Shown: one piece after another, positions 7,746-17,229 of the stretch
Layout: every line of letters starts with the position of its first letter
Position numbering within the stretch: the stretch's first letter is position 1
NCBI GenBank assembly: GCA_964485395.1
Contig: CAZAJF010000004.1
Span: forward strand, 62,001 to 126,000
Length of the DNA: 64,000 bases
Source of the DNA: JANNSO01 sp964485395
GTDB taxonomy: Bacteria; Spirochaetota; Spirochaetia; Treponematales; UBA12059
Direction of reading: 5' to 3'
Notes under the pieces: generated by a model
What the model saw: only the letters and a program-made list of their open reading frames with translations
Told to the model about the DNA's origin: nothing
Databases searched by the model: none
Made by a program: the position numbers and the translations under genes

Positions 7746-8825
7746 ATGACTAAGGAAATTTCTGGCGCAACCACCGGATCGCCGCAAAGGACATTCTTGC
7801 TGATGACCCTTTGTCTGGCGTTAACCTTGCCGCTATCGGCCCAGCAGGCCAAGGAATATAAAATCTTCCTCATAGGCGACAATTTGCCCCCGCAGGCCAC
7901 CGAACTTTTCGACGGATTCAAAACCCAGATCGACAAGCAATTGGCGACCCTCGGGGCTAGGGCTGTCTACACGGTTTTCAACACGAAGAGCGATATGGCG
8001 AACGTGCCCGCCATCATCAAGGCTATCGAGGAACAGAAGCCGGATCTCATCTGCGACTACAACGAGGGAATGGCTTTCGTCGACAACAATATCGCCAAAA
8101 AGCTCACGGACCCAAAATACAGGTTCGTGTCCATGAGCGCCATCCCGGTTGAAATGGGCATTATCAAAGACCTGAAAAGACCCGGGGGAAACTTGACGGG
8201 AGTCGGCATCTTCCTGCCCTTCAATTCGCAGATCCGCCTCATGAAGTCAATCAATCCTAAAGTCAAGAAGCTGGCTTTTGTGTCTTGGGACGTAATGGCC
8301 CAAATAAACGACTGGTTCGAGGCCGAACTCAAGCAATCATGCAAGGAAGAAGGAATAGAGTTTGTGGAATTCCGCCGCGTGTCCTGCGCAGAGGACGAGT
8401 TTGCCTTCTATAGCGATTACGACAAGAAAGGTTCGGAATACTTCGTTATGCTCGGAATATCGGCCTTCGTTCATAGAGACGGAACTCCCGCTCCGAATAT
8501 GATCGGAGAATTGGCGGACTACGTGCAAAAGAAAATTAAAAAACTCCAGATGGTTATTTATGACGAAACGGTTATCGCGAAAGCCTTCCTCGCCGGCCCT
8601 TGCGTAATCTGGAGCGATATTGGCGCACAGCTTGCGGATAAAGGGATACTGATACTCAAGGGCAGGAACCCCGGCGATATTCCGTGGGATTATCCGAGGA
8701 AATTCAATATCCTCTTGAACCTGCAAACGGCAAAGGATAAAGGTATCACCATTCCCCAAAACATAATCAGTGCGGCCTACCGCGTCTACACGGATTACAA
8801 TGGAACCTTCGTGCAAGGTAAATGA
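7746..8825 (+). CDS. ABC-type substrate-binding protein, TrpX-like family (PF04392-like)
   Basis: 359 residues from ATG 7746, five bases after GGAGG. An N-terminal signal peptide ends near LPLSAQQ, so the protein is periplasmic. The mature part has the two-lobed pattern of the ABC_sub_bind family: YKIFLIGDNLPPQ, KPDLICDYNEGM, RPGGNLTGVGI, and FNILLNLQTAKDKGITIPQNII at the end, the last resembling the usual NLKTAKALGLTIP. These proteins bind amino acids or similar small ligands. No permease or ATPase gene is nearby, so it may present a ligand to the Cache-domain kinase downstream rather than feed a transporter. Confidence 0.75.
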   Translation: MTKEISGATTGSPQRTFLLMTLCLALTLPLSAQQAKEYKIFLIGDNLPPQATELFDGFKTQIDKQLATLGARAVYTVFNTKSDMANVPAIIKAIEEQKPDLICDYNEGMAFVDNNIAKKLTDPKYRFVSMSAIPVEMGIIKDLKRPGGNLTGVGIFLPFNSQIRLMKSINPKVKKLAFVSWDVMAQINDWFEAELKQSCKEEGIEFVEFRRVSCAEDEFAFYSDYDKKGSEYFVMLGISAFVHRDGTPAPNMIGELADYVQKKIKKLQMVIYDETVIAKAFLAGPCVIWSDIGAQLADKGILILKGRNPGDIPWDYPRKFNILLNLQTAKDKGITIPQNIISAAYRVYTDYNGTFVQGK

Positions 8826-8828
8826 TAC

Positions 8829-10202
8829 GTGGAGGAACTCAGGCAATTTCTTCTTAAGCGACCTGCCCTCAAGCTGCATTACGAGCACGAGGGCAGCGTC
8901 TCGGACTATGCGCGCCACGTGCAAGCCAGGGTTCCAAAGGCGAACGGCCATAGACTCACGGACATCATCCTGGAACATGCAAGAAAGTTGATGCCAAATG
9001 GACATGTAGTTCCGCCATTACTGGCAAACCAGCTCAGGGGAACGCCGGTAATCTCGTTCGCCGATCATGCGAGTCTCTTGAACCACGGGATTTTATATAA
9101 TGCGAACCTTCTGTTCTCTGCGATAATGGACAGGCAAGCCCTACCATACCAGGTCGTGCTACCAACAGGAAGGATACCCTTAAACAACGCGTCATATCCA
9201 CGCGGCTTCTTTTTTAAAGGCCAGAAAATCCCCTTTTTCATGAGCAAGGTTCAACACACCATCACTTCCCTGCTTTCGGAAGGCATCGCACATCCCGACG
9301 GGCGCAGGCTCGACTCTTTCATCCGCCCGGACTCGCTGAAAGGCCTGAGCGCACAAGAAAAACTTTTCCTTGAATACCTCTTTCTTGACGAGCTAAAACT
9401 TGCTTCCGCATGCAACGATCATACGCGTTTCGTAGAACAGCTGCCCACGCTGAACGCAAGACTCTGGAACTGCTATTTTGAGCGCAGTTTTCGCACATCG
9501 GTTCCAAAGCTCATCTACCTGAACGCCGACGATATCGTCAAGGAACTGCTGCTGGACGAGCTTCGCAATCCGGATTCGCTTACCTCGCGTATCCTGACGA
9601 ATCCCACTATCAGGGATATTTATCTTGAGGAATTCACGGGAATAAGCGGCTGCTGGAGCGGTGAATCGGGCACCCATTTTTTCTGGGGAGTTTCCCCGAA
9701 AAAAACGCTGATACCCCTTAATATAGACAAACATTTTGGTACCCTAGAATTCAGCCACTTCGATCCGGAAATGCAGCCGATACCAATGACGTGCGAAGAT
9801 TTATCCGAAGCCCTCAGGGAAAACCGAATAATCCCGTCGCTTTTCCTGGATATTTTTTTGCTTGCCTTCGTAGAAGGCTTTACGCTCCTTGGCGGCTTCA
9901 ACCAGGTAACGTACATGGCATGGATGCGGGTAGCCCACGAACGGTGCGCGTTGCGCATGGGAGACTGGCCGTCGGCGGCGAAATTCGCGCGCACCGTCAC
10001 GGATGGATTAATCTGCGGCTTGATGCCGTTTGAGTGGAACAGCGGGATAGACCTGATTTGGGAGCGTAACTCCATAAACGGTACGTTCAACGGAAACCTG
10101 GATAACGGGCTTTCGCGAAGCGAAATGGACGAGATGGTAAATAAGCCGATAAAAACCATGCTCCAGAATAGCGTACGGCACTTGATCGACCTGATTGAAT
10201 AA
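8829..10202 (+). CDS. Protein of unknown function in the racemase cluster
   Basis: 457 residues, GTG start three bases after the upstream stop, with AAGG about ten bases before it. I do not recognise the family. No signal peptide or obvious membrane segment, so probably cytoplasmic. Notable stretches are SFADHASLLNHGILYN, VLPTGRIPLNNASYPRG, FFFKGQKIPFF, LIYLNADDIVKELL and FVEGFTLLGGFNQVTYM. Conserved-looking His, Asp, Asn and Arg clusters at residues 77-130 look enzymatic rather than structural. Composition matches its neighbours. Position between a binding protein and an Asp/Glu racemase suggests a metabolic role in the same pathway. Confidence 0.7.
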   Translation: MEELRQFLLKRPALKLHYEHEGSVSDYARHVQARVPKANGHRLTDIILEHARKLMPNGHVVPPLLANQLRGTPVISFADHASLLNHGILYNANLLFSAIMDRQALPYQVVLPTGRIPLNNASYPRGFFFKGQKIPFFMSKVQHTITSLLSEGIAHPDGRRLDSFIRPDSLKGLSAQEKLFLEYLFLDELKLASACNDHTRFVEQLPTLNARLWNCYFERSFRTSVPKLIYLNADDIVKELLLDELRNPDSLTSRILTNPTIRDIYLEEFTGISGCWSGESGTHFFWGVSPKKTLIPLNIDKHFGTLEFSHFDPEMQPIPMTCEDLSEALRENRIIPSLFLDIFLLAFVEGFTLLGGFNQVTYMAWMRVAHERCALRMGDWPSAAKFARTVTDGLICGLMPFEWNSGIDLIWERNSINGTFNGNLDNGLSRSEMDEMVNKPIKTMLQNSVRHLIDLIE

Positions 10203-10289
10203 TTGGCTCATGGTACTCATAAGCGAAACGGGGAATCTGCGTAAACGGAACATACTCCGCTAAAAACACAGTCTGGAAGGAACGCGAAA

Positions 10290-10994
10290 ATGCCCGTAAA
10301 AAAACTCGGAATAGTAACGGGACTTGGACCCGAGACAAGCGCACGGTTCTATTTGGATATCGTAAAACACTTTCGGAACAATGAGCCCGCTTACCCTCCC
10401 ATATTGATGAGGAACGCCGCCATTTCCTTCAGCCAAGAAGCCGAAGGCATAACGGGAAGCGGCAACCTGAAGATACGGGAAGAGATTACCTCCGCGCTGA
10501 TTGACCTAAAATCCGCTTCCTGCGAACTGGTTTGCATCCCTTGCAACACCGTGCATATATGGCTCGATCATTTTCGCGGCTCGATACCGGGCATCCGGAT
10601 ACTATCCATCGTCGATGCGGTCGCGGCGAATGTCGTCGCGAGAAACCTGAGACACCTGCTGATCCTGGGCTCATCCCTTACCGTCGCGGAGCGACTTTAC
10701 CAAAGCGCGCTGGAAAAAAAGGGAATCCGCACGAGCACGCCTAGGCAAGCCGATCAAACCGCGGTAGACAACGCCATTCTATCGATAAACCAAGGCTGCC
10801 TGCTCGATTCCGATCGTGGGGAATTAATGGCAATCATGAAAGCCTATTGGGATGGGCAAGACGCCCCTGACGCGATTCTGTTTGCATGCACCGATCTTTT
10901 CCAGCTGATAAAGCAGGAGGATTGCGAAATGACGATACTTGACTCGAATAAGCTTCTTGTGGACGCCGTTTGCGCGGCAATGACTACGGGATAA
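10290..10994 (+). CDS. Aspartate/glutamate racemase family protein
   Basis: 234 residues, the usual size for the PLP-independent Asp/Glu racemase superfamily. These enzymes use two cysteines to invert the alpha-carbon. Both are seen: CIPCNTVHIW (first catalytic region) and LFACTDLF (second). The N-terminal LGIVTGLGPETSARFY is the family phosphate/substrate loop. AAGGAA precedes the ATG. It is closer to the broad-specificity aspartate racemase group than to MurI, so a role in wall D-glutamate is less likely than in a cluster-specific compound. Confidence 0.85.
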   Translation: MPVKKLGIVTGLGPETSARFYLDIVKHFRNNEPAYPPILMRNAAISFSQEAEGITGSGNLKIREEITSALIDLKSASCELVCIPCNTVHIWLDHFRGSIPGIRILSIVDAVAANVVARNLRHLLILGSSLTVAERLYQSALEKKGIRTSTPRQADQTAVDNAILSINQGCLLDSDRGELMAIMKAYWDGQDAPDAILFACTDLFQLIKQEDCEMTILDSNKLLVDAVCAAMTTG

Positions 10995-11065
10995 AGAACG
11001 GAAGCCCGCTGGAAAAAATACTCATATTATTGTAGAGTCAAAGAATAGATTTTGGGGAGGTTGTA

Positions 11066-13162
11066 TTGTTTCCTTGGCTAGTAAAAAACTTACGCAAACA
11101 CCTCACCAACGTCTCCATTCGCAGAAAATTGATTTACGCAATGTTCCTGACCGTCAGTATCCCATTGATAATTTCGGGAGTGCTTTCCCTCTGGTTTTTC
11201 TACAACCTCTCCTATAAAAATACCGCAAACACCGTATTGGACAAAGTGCACATTGCCTCGCTCATAATGGAAAATAAAAAACTGAGCCTTCTGGCGGCAT
11301 GTAAGTCGGTTGCGGAAGACAATCTCGTCCTCGTCAACACGGAACTCCTGCTTTTTCAGCCGATCACAAGCTACCTGGCGGAAATCCGGGATAAAAACAA
11401 GCTTGCTTTCGCTTTAATACTGGACGCAAGCGGACAGGTAATCGTCAGCGCCAATCAAGTAATGCCGGTTTTCGGACAACGTTATTTCAGCCAGGCCAGC
11501 CTTGAATTCGCAGCGACAAACGGAGGCTCAAGCTTTGTTACCCATATGGGCGGTGAAAATTTCCTGGCAAACGAAAACTTGACGTTCATCGACGGGACAC
11601 TGGAGCTTTCCATGGTTGCCTTGCATCCTCTCCTTAATCATAACGGGAGTTTACTTGGCTATGCCTGCATGGGAATGATGCTCGGAACGGAGATCGGAGG
11701 TCATGCCGGAACGGTCAGTTTCATGGAAACGGCGCGAACCCAGCTGAAAGTGCCATTCCTCATTACGAACATGTCGCAGGTAATAAAATATTCGGACGGC
11801 GCCTCGGACTTCAAGCCTTTTCCCGACAATCTTTACAAATGGATGGGACAAGGGCAAAGCGATAGAATTTGGACGCTGCCGATCGGCAAGGATACATACC
11901 TGTGCGGCTTTCTTCAGCTCAAGGACGACGTCGGCACCATCGTAGGCTCGATAGGAGTCGCCTTCCCGCTCGCCGAATACCTGAATATGCGCATGACGGT
12001 AACGTTTATTATCATCGGCGTCCTGATACTCGCGTTCACCATCGCGGTACTCGTCGCCCTCTACCTTGCAAAAATGCTCTCTGCCCCGATCATCGCGGTA
12101 GCGGAAGGCGCAAAAAAAATAATCAAGGGAGATTTCGACTTCAAGATGCCCGTAACGGGCAATGACGAGATAGGCGTGATGGCGGAAGAATTCTCGGTAA
12201 TGACCCTGCAGCTCAAGACGCTCGTCCGCGAGCTCGGCAAGGAAGTAGCGGAACACAAGAACTCGGAAAACAAGGTCCGCCAACTTAACGAAGAATTGGA
12301 ACAGCGAGTCGAGATACGTACCCAGGAACTTACGAACTCCAACGAGGCTCTCGCGGAATCCCTGTCGATTTTGAGGAATACCCAGAAGCAACTCGTGGAG
12401 GCCGAAAAGCTTGCGTCCTTGGGAACTCTCGTGGCCGGAATGGCGCATGAGCTCAACACCCCGATAGGAAACAGCCTGACTGCCGCCAGCTTCCTGGAAA
12501 GCAGCACGCGCGATTTCAAGGAGCATTTGCGGGAAAATAAAATAACGCAGTCGGATCTAAGGGATTTCATCGAAAAATCGGCCGAGGCGGCAGGGCACAT
12601 AAAGACGAGCATGGTCCGCGCCGCGGAAAAAGTCCGGTTTTTCAAGCAAGTGGCGGTAAGCCAGGAAGACGAATCCCCAGCCCTGATTTCCCTAGCGGAA
12701 TACGTAGAGGAGCTTTCAGCCAGCTTTGGACCCCAATTCATGAAACAGGGATGCTCCATCGAAAACCTGGCTGCGCCGACGGCCATAATCAGCGTGTTTC
12801 CGGCGGCCCTCTATCAGGTATTCGTGAATCTTCTGCAAAACTGCATGCTGCACGGCTTCGAAGGCAGGGATTCAGGCACGATACGCATCGAGACTTTTGA
12901 AGATGGCAAAAATTCGGAAGACGTCGAAATATTCATCCGCGACGACGGCGTCGGAATGTCCAGCGAAACGCTGCCGCGCATCTTCGATCCGTTCTTTACC
13001 ACGAAGCGGGGAGAAGGCCGGGCGGGATTGGGGCTTTCCATCGTTTACAACATCGTTACAGGAAAGCTTCACGGCCGCATCGAATGCCGCTCGAAGCCCA
13101 ATGAAGGCACCACGATGAGACTAGTAATCCCCCGGAACCGCAAGACAGGAAAATTGCAATAA
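11066..13162 (+). CDS. Membrane sensor histidine kinase (Cache-HAMP-HisKA-HATPase)
   Basis: 698 residues with TTG start five bases after GGGGAGG. Membrane helix at about 22-47, a periplasmic Cache-like sensor to about 310, second helix 311-336, HAMP to about 390, a long coiled coil (EELEQRVEIRTQELTNSNEAL), H-box with His461 in MAHELNTPIGN, and an ATPase domain with N-box LLQNCMLHG, DDGVGM and GLGLSIV. It should autophosphorylate on ligand binding outside the cytoplasmic membrane. No response regulator gene is next to it, so it is an orphan kinase here. Being last in a cluster with a periplasmic binding protein, it may sense that protein's ligand. Confidence 0.9.
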   Translation: MFPWLVKNLRKHLTNVSIRRKLIYAMFLTVSIPLIISGVLSLWFFYNLSYKNTANTVLDKVHIASLIMENKKLSLLAACKSVAEDNLVLVNTELLLFQPITSYLAEIRDKNKLAFALILDASGQVIVSANQVMPVFGQRYFSQASLEFAATNGGSSFVTHMGGENFLANENLTFIDGTLELSMVALHPLLNHNGSLLGYACMGMMLGTEIGGHAGTVSFMETARTQLKVPFLITNMSQVIKYSDGASDFKPFPDNLYKWMGQGQSDRIWTLPIGKDTYLCGFLQLKDDVGTIVGSIGVAFPLAEYLNMRMTVTFIIIGVLILAFTIAVLVALYLAKMLSAPIIAVAEGAKKIIKGDFDFKMPVTGNDEIGVMAEEFSVMTLQLKTLVRELGKEVAEHKNSENKVRQLNEELEQRVEIRTQELTNSNEALAESLSILRNTQKQLVEAEKLASLGTLVAGMAHELNTPIGNSLTAASFLESSTRDFKEHLRENKITQSDLRDFIEKSAEAAGHIKTSMVRAAEKVRFFKQVAVSQEDESPALISLAEYVEELSASFGPQFMKQGCSIENLAAPTAIISVFPAALYQVFVNLLQNCMLHGFEGRDSGTIRIETFEDGKNSEDVEIFIRDDGVGMSSETLPRIFDPFFTTKRGEGRAGLGLSIVYNIVTGKLHGRIECRSKPNEGTTMRLVIPRNRKTGKLQ

Positions 13163-13206
13163 AAGATTTATTCACGCCTTAAAAAATCCCCGGGGCGGGA
13201 ATAGTA

Positions 13207-14109
13207 CTACCGCGGGAGCTTGCCCTTGTCGCGCACGAGTCCAAACAGCCTGCGCAACAGGCCCACCCGGCCAAAAGCCAACAACCACAGCAAAGCCAGG
13301 AACAGGATCAGCGGGATGCCGTATATCAGGGCGCCGAGCAGTACCACGAGGGCTGTACCCATTACGCGGCCGAACGAGGCAAACAGGTTACCCACGGATT
13401 GCAGGAATCCCGGGCGCGAGGGATCGGCGGCGCGAAGGGGCTTTATGCTTATCGTAAGCGTGGCGAGTTCGATCTGCCTGGAGAGGTCGCGAAAACTGCC
13501 TTCCAGGAATTCTATCTCGGTGGTAGTCTCGGAAAGCTTCTGCTCGACTTCGAGCATGTCCTTGATAGCCTGCGCCTTTTTGAGGTAGTCGCGGTAGCGC
13601 TCCTCCAAAATCCGCTTGTTGCGCAGGCGCCCCTCCAAGTCGAAATATTGGTCGGTAACGTCCTGGGCGGAAAGCGAGCGTGAAAGCGCCCTGCCTGTTC
13701 CATTGACTACTGCCATGATGGGCTCGAGCGCGGGGACGGGAAGGCGTATCTGCAGATACGTACCGTAATCGTCGCTGCTCCGGCTGGCGACATAGCCGCC
13801 GGCTTTCAGGGCCGCCGACACGATGGCGGATTCCGCGAGGGCCGTATCCTCGGCCTCAAGGCTCATGTCCGCATTATAGACGAGTTTTCTGCCATGGCTT
13901 GCCTGGACGGAAGGAGAAGGCGCGGCGGCGGGTTGTCCCCTGGAGGCGTCCTTTTTCATCTCGGGGGATCCTGAAGGCGCAGACTCGTCCATGGCAGCAA
14001 AAGTCGCAGCTCCCATTTCGCCTCCCCGGGCGGACTTGGAACAGGAAAAACCTAAGGACATGGCAATAATCAACAGTATTGAAAATCCTGAAAACACGCT
14101 GCGTTTCAT
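13207..14109 (-). CDS. DUF4349 lipoprotein
   Basis: 300 residues. Lipoprotein signal with LGFSC; a low-complexity Ala/Ser/Pro linker; then the DUF4349 core, with KLVYNADMSLEAED, a coiled-coil region RLRNKRILEERYRDYLKKAQ..DMLEVEQKLSETTTEIEFLEG, and one or two C-terminal membrane helices ending in a basic tail. DUF4349 proteins are envelope proteins of unknown function. It closes the long minus-strand cluster, nine bases after truA. Confidence 0.85.
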   Translation of the reverse strand: MKRSVFSGFSILLIIAMSLGFSCSKSARGGEMGAATFAAMDESAPSGSPEMKKDASRGQPAAAPSPSVQASHGRKLVYNADMSLEAEDTALAESAIVSAALKAGGYVASRSSDDYGTYLQIRLPVPALEPIMAVVNGTGRALSRSLSAQDVTDQYFDLEGRLRNKRILEERYRDYLKKAQAIKDMLEVEQKLSETTTEIEFLEGSFRDLSRQIELATLTISIKPLRAADPSRPGFLQSVGNLFASFGRVMGTALVVLLGALIYGIPLILFLALLWLLAFGRVGLLRRLFGLVRDKGKLPR

Positions 14110-14118
14110 CGATTTCTC

Positions 14119-14991
14119 CTATTCATCCCGTCCGTCTATGTATCCGAGCCCGGGCACGAGCCGCTGCCCGTCTTTCTCCTGGTAGTTTTGGATTATAGCA
14201 TGCTCACTGTCCTGGCGCGGAGACCTGGCGCGCCGGGTAGGTAGATCGTAGTAGTCAACATTCCACAGGAAAAGCCCGGAAGCCGGGGCCGTGGCGCCGG
14301 CCATTTTCCGGTTGCCCGAATCCAGTATTCGCCTCATTGAATCCAGGGGCGCGCCGTCCTTATCCAGATTCACGAGCGTGCCCACCAGGGATCGAACCAT
14401 GTGCCAAAGAAAAGCATTGGCCGCCACGTCGAAAACGATGGCGTCGCCTTCCATATAAAATGACGCGTGGTGCAGGTAGCGGAAACGGTTCTCGTTGGGG
14501 TCCTTGGCGCTGGAGAAGGCGGTACAGTCGATTTCGCCGCGCAGGCAGGCGGCCATGCGGTTGAGACGCGCCAAGTCCGGTTCGTGGTGAATCCGCCAGG
14601 CGAAACGGTCCAGGCAGGGAGAGGGAACCTGACCGGCCCTGATAAAATATTTATAACGCCTGAGCCTCGCGTCGTAGCGCGCGTGAAAATCGTCGTGGGC
14701 CTGCTCCGCATGGACAATACGCACGTCGCGCGGCATGAGCTTGTTCAAGGCCAGCAGGAACCTTGAAGCTTGAATCGTGGCGATGTCCGTATAAAAATGC
14801 GCGACCTGGCCGGCGGCGTGCACCCCGGTATCGGTGCGACCCGCCCCCGTGACGCTGATGGGGCGGCCGTGCATGGATGAGAGCGCCTTTTCCAGCTCCT
14901 GCTGCACGGAGCGGCGGTCCGGCTGTTTCTGCCAGCCGGCAAAATCCGTGCCGTCATAGGCGATCGTAAGTTTTATGCACCTATTCTTCAT
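14119..14991 (-). CDS. truA: tRNA pseudouridine synthase A
   Basis: About 290 residues, slightly longer than usual because of a C-terminal extension. TruA makes pseudouridine 38-40 in the tRNA anticodon arm. Seen: AYDGTDFAGWQKQ, the catalytic Asp in GAGRTDTGVHAAGQ, and FLWHMVRSLVGTLV. I choose ATG 14991 over 15006; either start lies inside the end of the DUF2225 gene, so translation is coupled. Confidence 0.95.
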   Translation of the reverse strand: MKNRCIKLTIAYDGTDFAGWQKQPDRRSVQQELEKALSSMHGRPISVTGAGRTDTGVHAAGQVAHFYTDIATIQASRFLLALNKLMPRDVRIVHAEQAHDDFHARYDARLRRYKYFIRAGQVPSPCLDRFAWRIHHEPDLARLNRMAACLRGEIDCTAFSSAKDPNENRFRYLHHASFYMEGDAIVFDVAANAFLWHMVRSLVGTLVNLDKDGAPLDSMRRILDSGNRKMAGATAPASGLFLWNVDYYDLPTRRARSPRQDSEHAIIQNYQEKDGQRLVPGLGYIDGRDE

Positions 14992-15862
14992 CTTCTTCCG
15001 CCGCATCCTTGAGTTCGTTTCTGAGCTGATCGTAGAGTTCGCGCGCTTTATCGAGGAGCGGGCCGGGTTTGCTCTTGGTTTTCTTTCCCACGCCGAACAT
15101 CCGGGCTATCGCGAATTTGCTCGCGTTCAATCGCTTGTTGCGCTCCGCGGGATTATCCGTGGGGCCGTACTTGAGCTCCAGCTTGGCGCTCATGTACAGG
15201 ACGCCCTCATGGCCGTAGTTCTTGTCCGTGTCCGGCCCAAGGTTATGCACCGAGGAATACGGCTCCTTGCCCGAAGCTTCCTTCTCCAAGGCAAGCCTGT
15301 AGTAAAAGCGCGCTTTCCGGTACATGAGACTGGCCATGTAGTCCCAATTCTCTGTGGGGAGGCGTTTATGCAAGGCTTTGCAGAGCCAGGCTGCCCTGAG
15401 GCAGCAAAGCGCGCTTTTTATGGTGGGAGAGAATTCCTTTGCGAAATATTCATAACATTGCAATGCCAGGAAGTAGCTGGCCAAGCCTTCTTTCAAGGTA
15501 CGAGCCTCTTGAAAGTCAACTTTGTCGAATAAGCGCTGGATACTCTGGACGCGCTCCTCGAACTTGTCGCCGATGAATCCCGCCGCCTTGATTCCCCCCG
15601 GCATGAAGTCCCCGTGAAAGGCCGCGTAATAGCAATGCGGGCACACGTCAACTTCGTAAATCAGGGGAATAACCTCACCGAAGGCCTGCGTGGGCTTGTA
15701 GAGCCTATGAAGCTCGTCGGTAAGATCGTCGACGTTAAGACGACCCGAAAACAATTCCTCCCGCTTGAAGGAACCGTCGCAGACCGGGCAGCGCGTGGAC
15801 TCCTTGGCGTAAAAAGTAATCTTCCGGTCTTTCTCGACTTTCTTCGGAGGGGTTCTCTGCAT
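14981..15862 (-). CDS. DUF2225 zinc-ribbon/TPR-like protein
   Basis: 293 residues. The N-terminus has two Cys pairs, CPVC and CPHC, about 50 residues apart, which should form a zinc ribbon, followed by a helical region with TPR-like segments (ALCCLRAAWLCKAL, YRKARFYYRLALEKEA). This is the DUF2225 pattern, common in spirochaetes and Firmicutes and of unknown function. The acidic end DAAEEDEE overlaps the truA start. It lies 27 bases after acpS. Confidence 0.85.
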   Translation of the reverse strand: MQRTPPKKVEKDRKITFYAKESTRCPVCDGSFKREELFSGRLNVDDLTDELHRLYKPTQAFGEVIPLIYEVDVCPHCYYAAFHGDFMPGGIKAAGFIGDKFEERVQSIQRLFDKVDFQEARTLKEGLASYFLALQCYEYFAKEFSPTIKSALCCLRAAWLCKALHKRLPTENWDYMASLMYRKARFYYRLALEKEASGKEPYSSVHNLGPDTDKNYGHEGVLYMSAKLELKYGPTDNPAERNKRLNASKFAIARMFGVGKKTKSKPGPLLDKARELYDQLRNELKDAAEEDEE

Positions 15863-15889
15863 AAAGCTCCTCTTAAAACGGTAGCTTGG

Positions 15890-16264
15890 CTACCGTGATT
15901 CCACCACGACCATGGCTATGGCATTGTCGCGCTCGTGCGTAAGGGACAGATGCACCGCGCCGCCGCCGGCTGTATCGAGCGCCTTCGCTGCGGCTCCCAG
16001 CAGCCGTATCTCCGGCTTTCCATTATGATTGTTTATCACCTGGATATCCGTAAGCCGCATGCCGCGGAGCCCGCTTCCCAGCGCCTTGCCCAGCGCTTCC
16101 TTGGCCGCGAACCTCGCCGCTAGAGACAGCGCCGCGCCCGGACCGCGCGAAAGCGCCGTAGCCAATTCATCCGGATGAAAAAACCGTTCGACGAGGCCGG
16201 GTACCTCCAGCCAGTGTTCCAGGCGGCGCACATGCACCACGTCGACGCCGATGCCGAGGATCAA
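15890..16264 (-). CDS. acpS: Holo-[acyl-carrier-protein] synthase
   Basis: 124 residues, normal length. AcpS moves phosphopantetheine from CoA to the ACP serine, which fatty acid synthesis requires. The Mg/CoA ligands are visible: Asp8 in GIGVDVVHVRR and Glu in FAAKEALGKALG; LSLTHERDNAIA is the usual C-terminal block. Translation starts at TTG 16264, which overlaps the stop of the YbbR gene (TTGA), a tight coupling. Confidence 0.93.
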   Translation of the reverse strand: MILGIGVDVVHVRRLEHWLEVPGLVERFFHPDELATALSRGPGAALSLAARFAAKEALGKALGSGLRGMRLTDIQVINNHNGKPEIRLLGAAAKALDTAGGGAVHLSLTHERDNAIAMVVVESR

Positions 16265-17229
16265 GGCTTTGGCTCCATAGTCCCGACGCTCCTGTCTATG
16301 ACGACGGTCACGGCCTGGGGAACCCAGGATTCCACGAGAAACTCGGGCGGAAACCGGGGAGTCACCGCAAACGTGTAGGTTCCCGGATCATTTACGCCGC
16401 TCACATCGATGACGAGCACGTCCTGCTCCAAAACGAACTGATCCATCGCGGACCGCGCAGCGGCGACTACGACTGTAACGGGGGGCAAGCCGCCGCTTAT
16501 CTCCAATCCCGGCTGCAGGCCCAGCGCCTCTACGGGCAAGTCCTGGAAAGTTTTATAAACAAGGGCCTTGCGCACTTCCGCCGTGAACTGCACGAGATCG
16601 GAGGAAAGGAAGCCCACGAGCGAATCCCGCTTCTGTATGCGGACCTTGGCGGTAAAATTCCCCGATTTGCCCGAAAGCTCGATGGCTTCCGTGGTAACTT
16701 CGGTTATACGGTCCATGAGGCCGGCGGGTCCGACGGCCATCATGACGGGCGGCTCCAGGGTAAACCCGGCAAGCTCGTAGCCGGGCTCCAGGAATCCCCG
16801 GAAACTGGGGACGATCTTGAGCTCCCTGACCGCGCGCAGTTCGATGGAGAGCGCGATGTCGGAAGGGTCCACGGTAATCTCGAGCGGGTCGATGTCGAGC
16901 GCGGAGCCGCGCTTTTCTATGCGCACGGGGATGCGCCAGACTCCGGCGCTGGTATACCCGGCCAGGTCCAGGGTAGCCTCGAGATCGTCTTCCAGGATGG
17001 CGCCGATGGCGTTTGACTCTCCTCGCAGGACGAGTCGCACGGTGCGGGGATATTGGCTTGCGGGAACGAATTCATCGTTGGTAAGGACGGTAAGCGGCAC
17101 GGAGAGCGAACGTTCCTCCAGCTTGTTAAGCTGGTAAAAAAAGAATAACCCAATGGCGCCGAGGAGGCACAGGATCTTGGCCACCCAGTCGTTGAGCAGG
17201 CGATCGACGAGGGATTTATTCTTCGACAT
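16261..17229 (-). CDS. cdaR: YbbR-domain protein, regulator of the diadenylate cyclase
   Basis: About 322 residues from ATG 17229; longer starts overlap cdaA further without a better ribosome site. One N-terminal membrane helix (WVAKILCLLGAIGLFFFYQL) is followed by several extracytoplasmic YbbR repeats (PRTVRLVLRGE.., DLEATLDLAGYTSAGVWRIPV, EITVDPSDIALSIE). In Gram-positive bacteria the YbbR protein CdaR binds and modulates CdaA. The 14-base overlap with cdaA supports the same pairing here. No glmM follows, unlike in Bacillus. Confidence 0.85.
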   Translation of the reverse strand: MSKNKSLVDRLLNDWVAKILCLLGAIGLFFFYQLNKLEERSLSVPLTVLTNDEFVPASQYPRTVRLVLRGESNAIGAILEDDLEATLDLAGYTSAGVWRIPVRIEKRGSALDIDPLEITVDPSDIALSIELRAVRELKIVPSFRGFLEPGYELAGFTLEPPVMMAVGPAGLMDRITEVTTEAIELSGKSGNFTAKVRIQKRDSLVGFLSSDLVQFTAEVRKALVYKTFQDLPVEALGLQPGLEISGGLPPVTVVVAAARSAMDQFVLEQDVLVIDVSGVNDPGTYTFAVTPRFPPEFLVESWVPQAVTVVIDRSVGTMEPKP

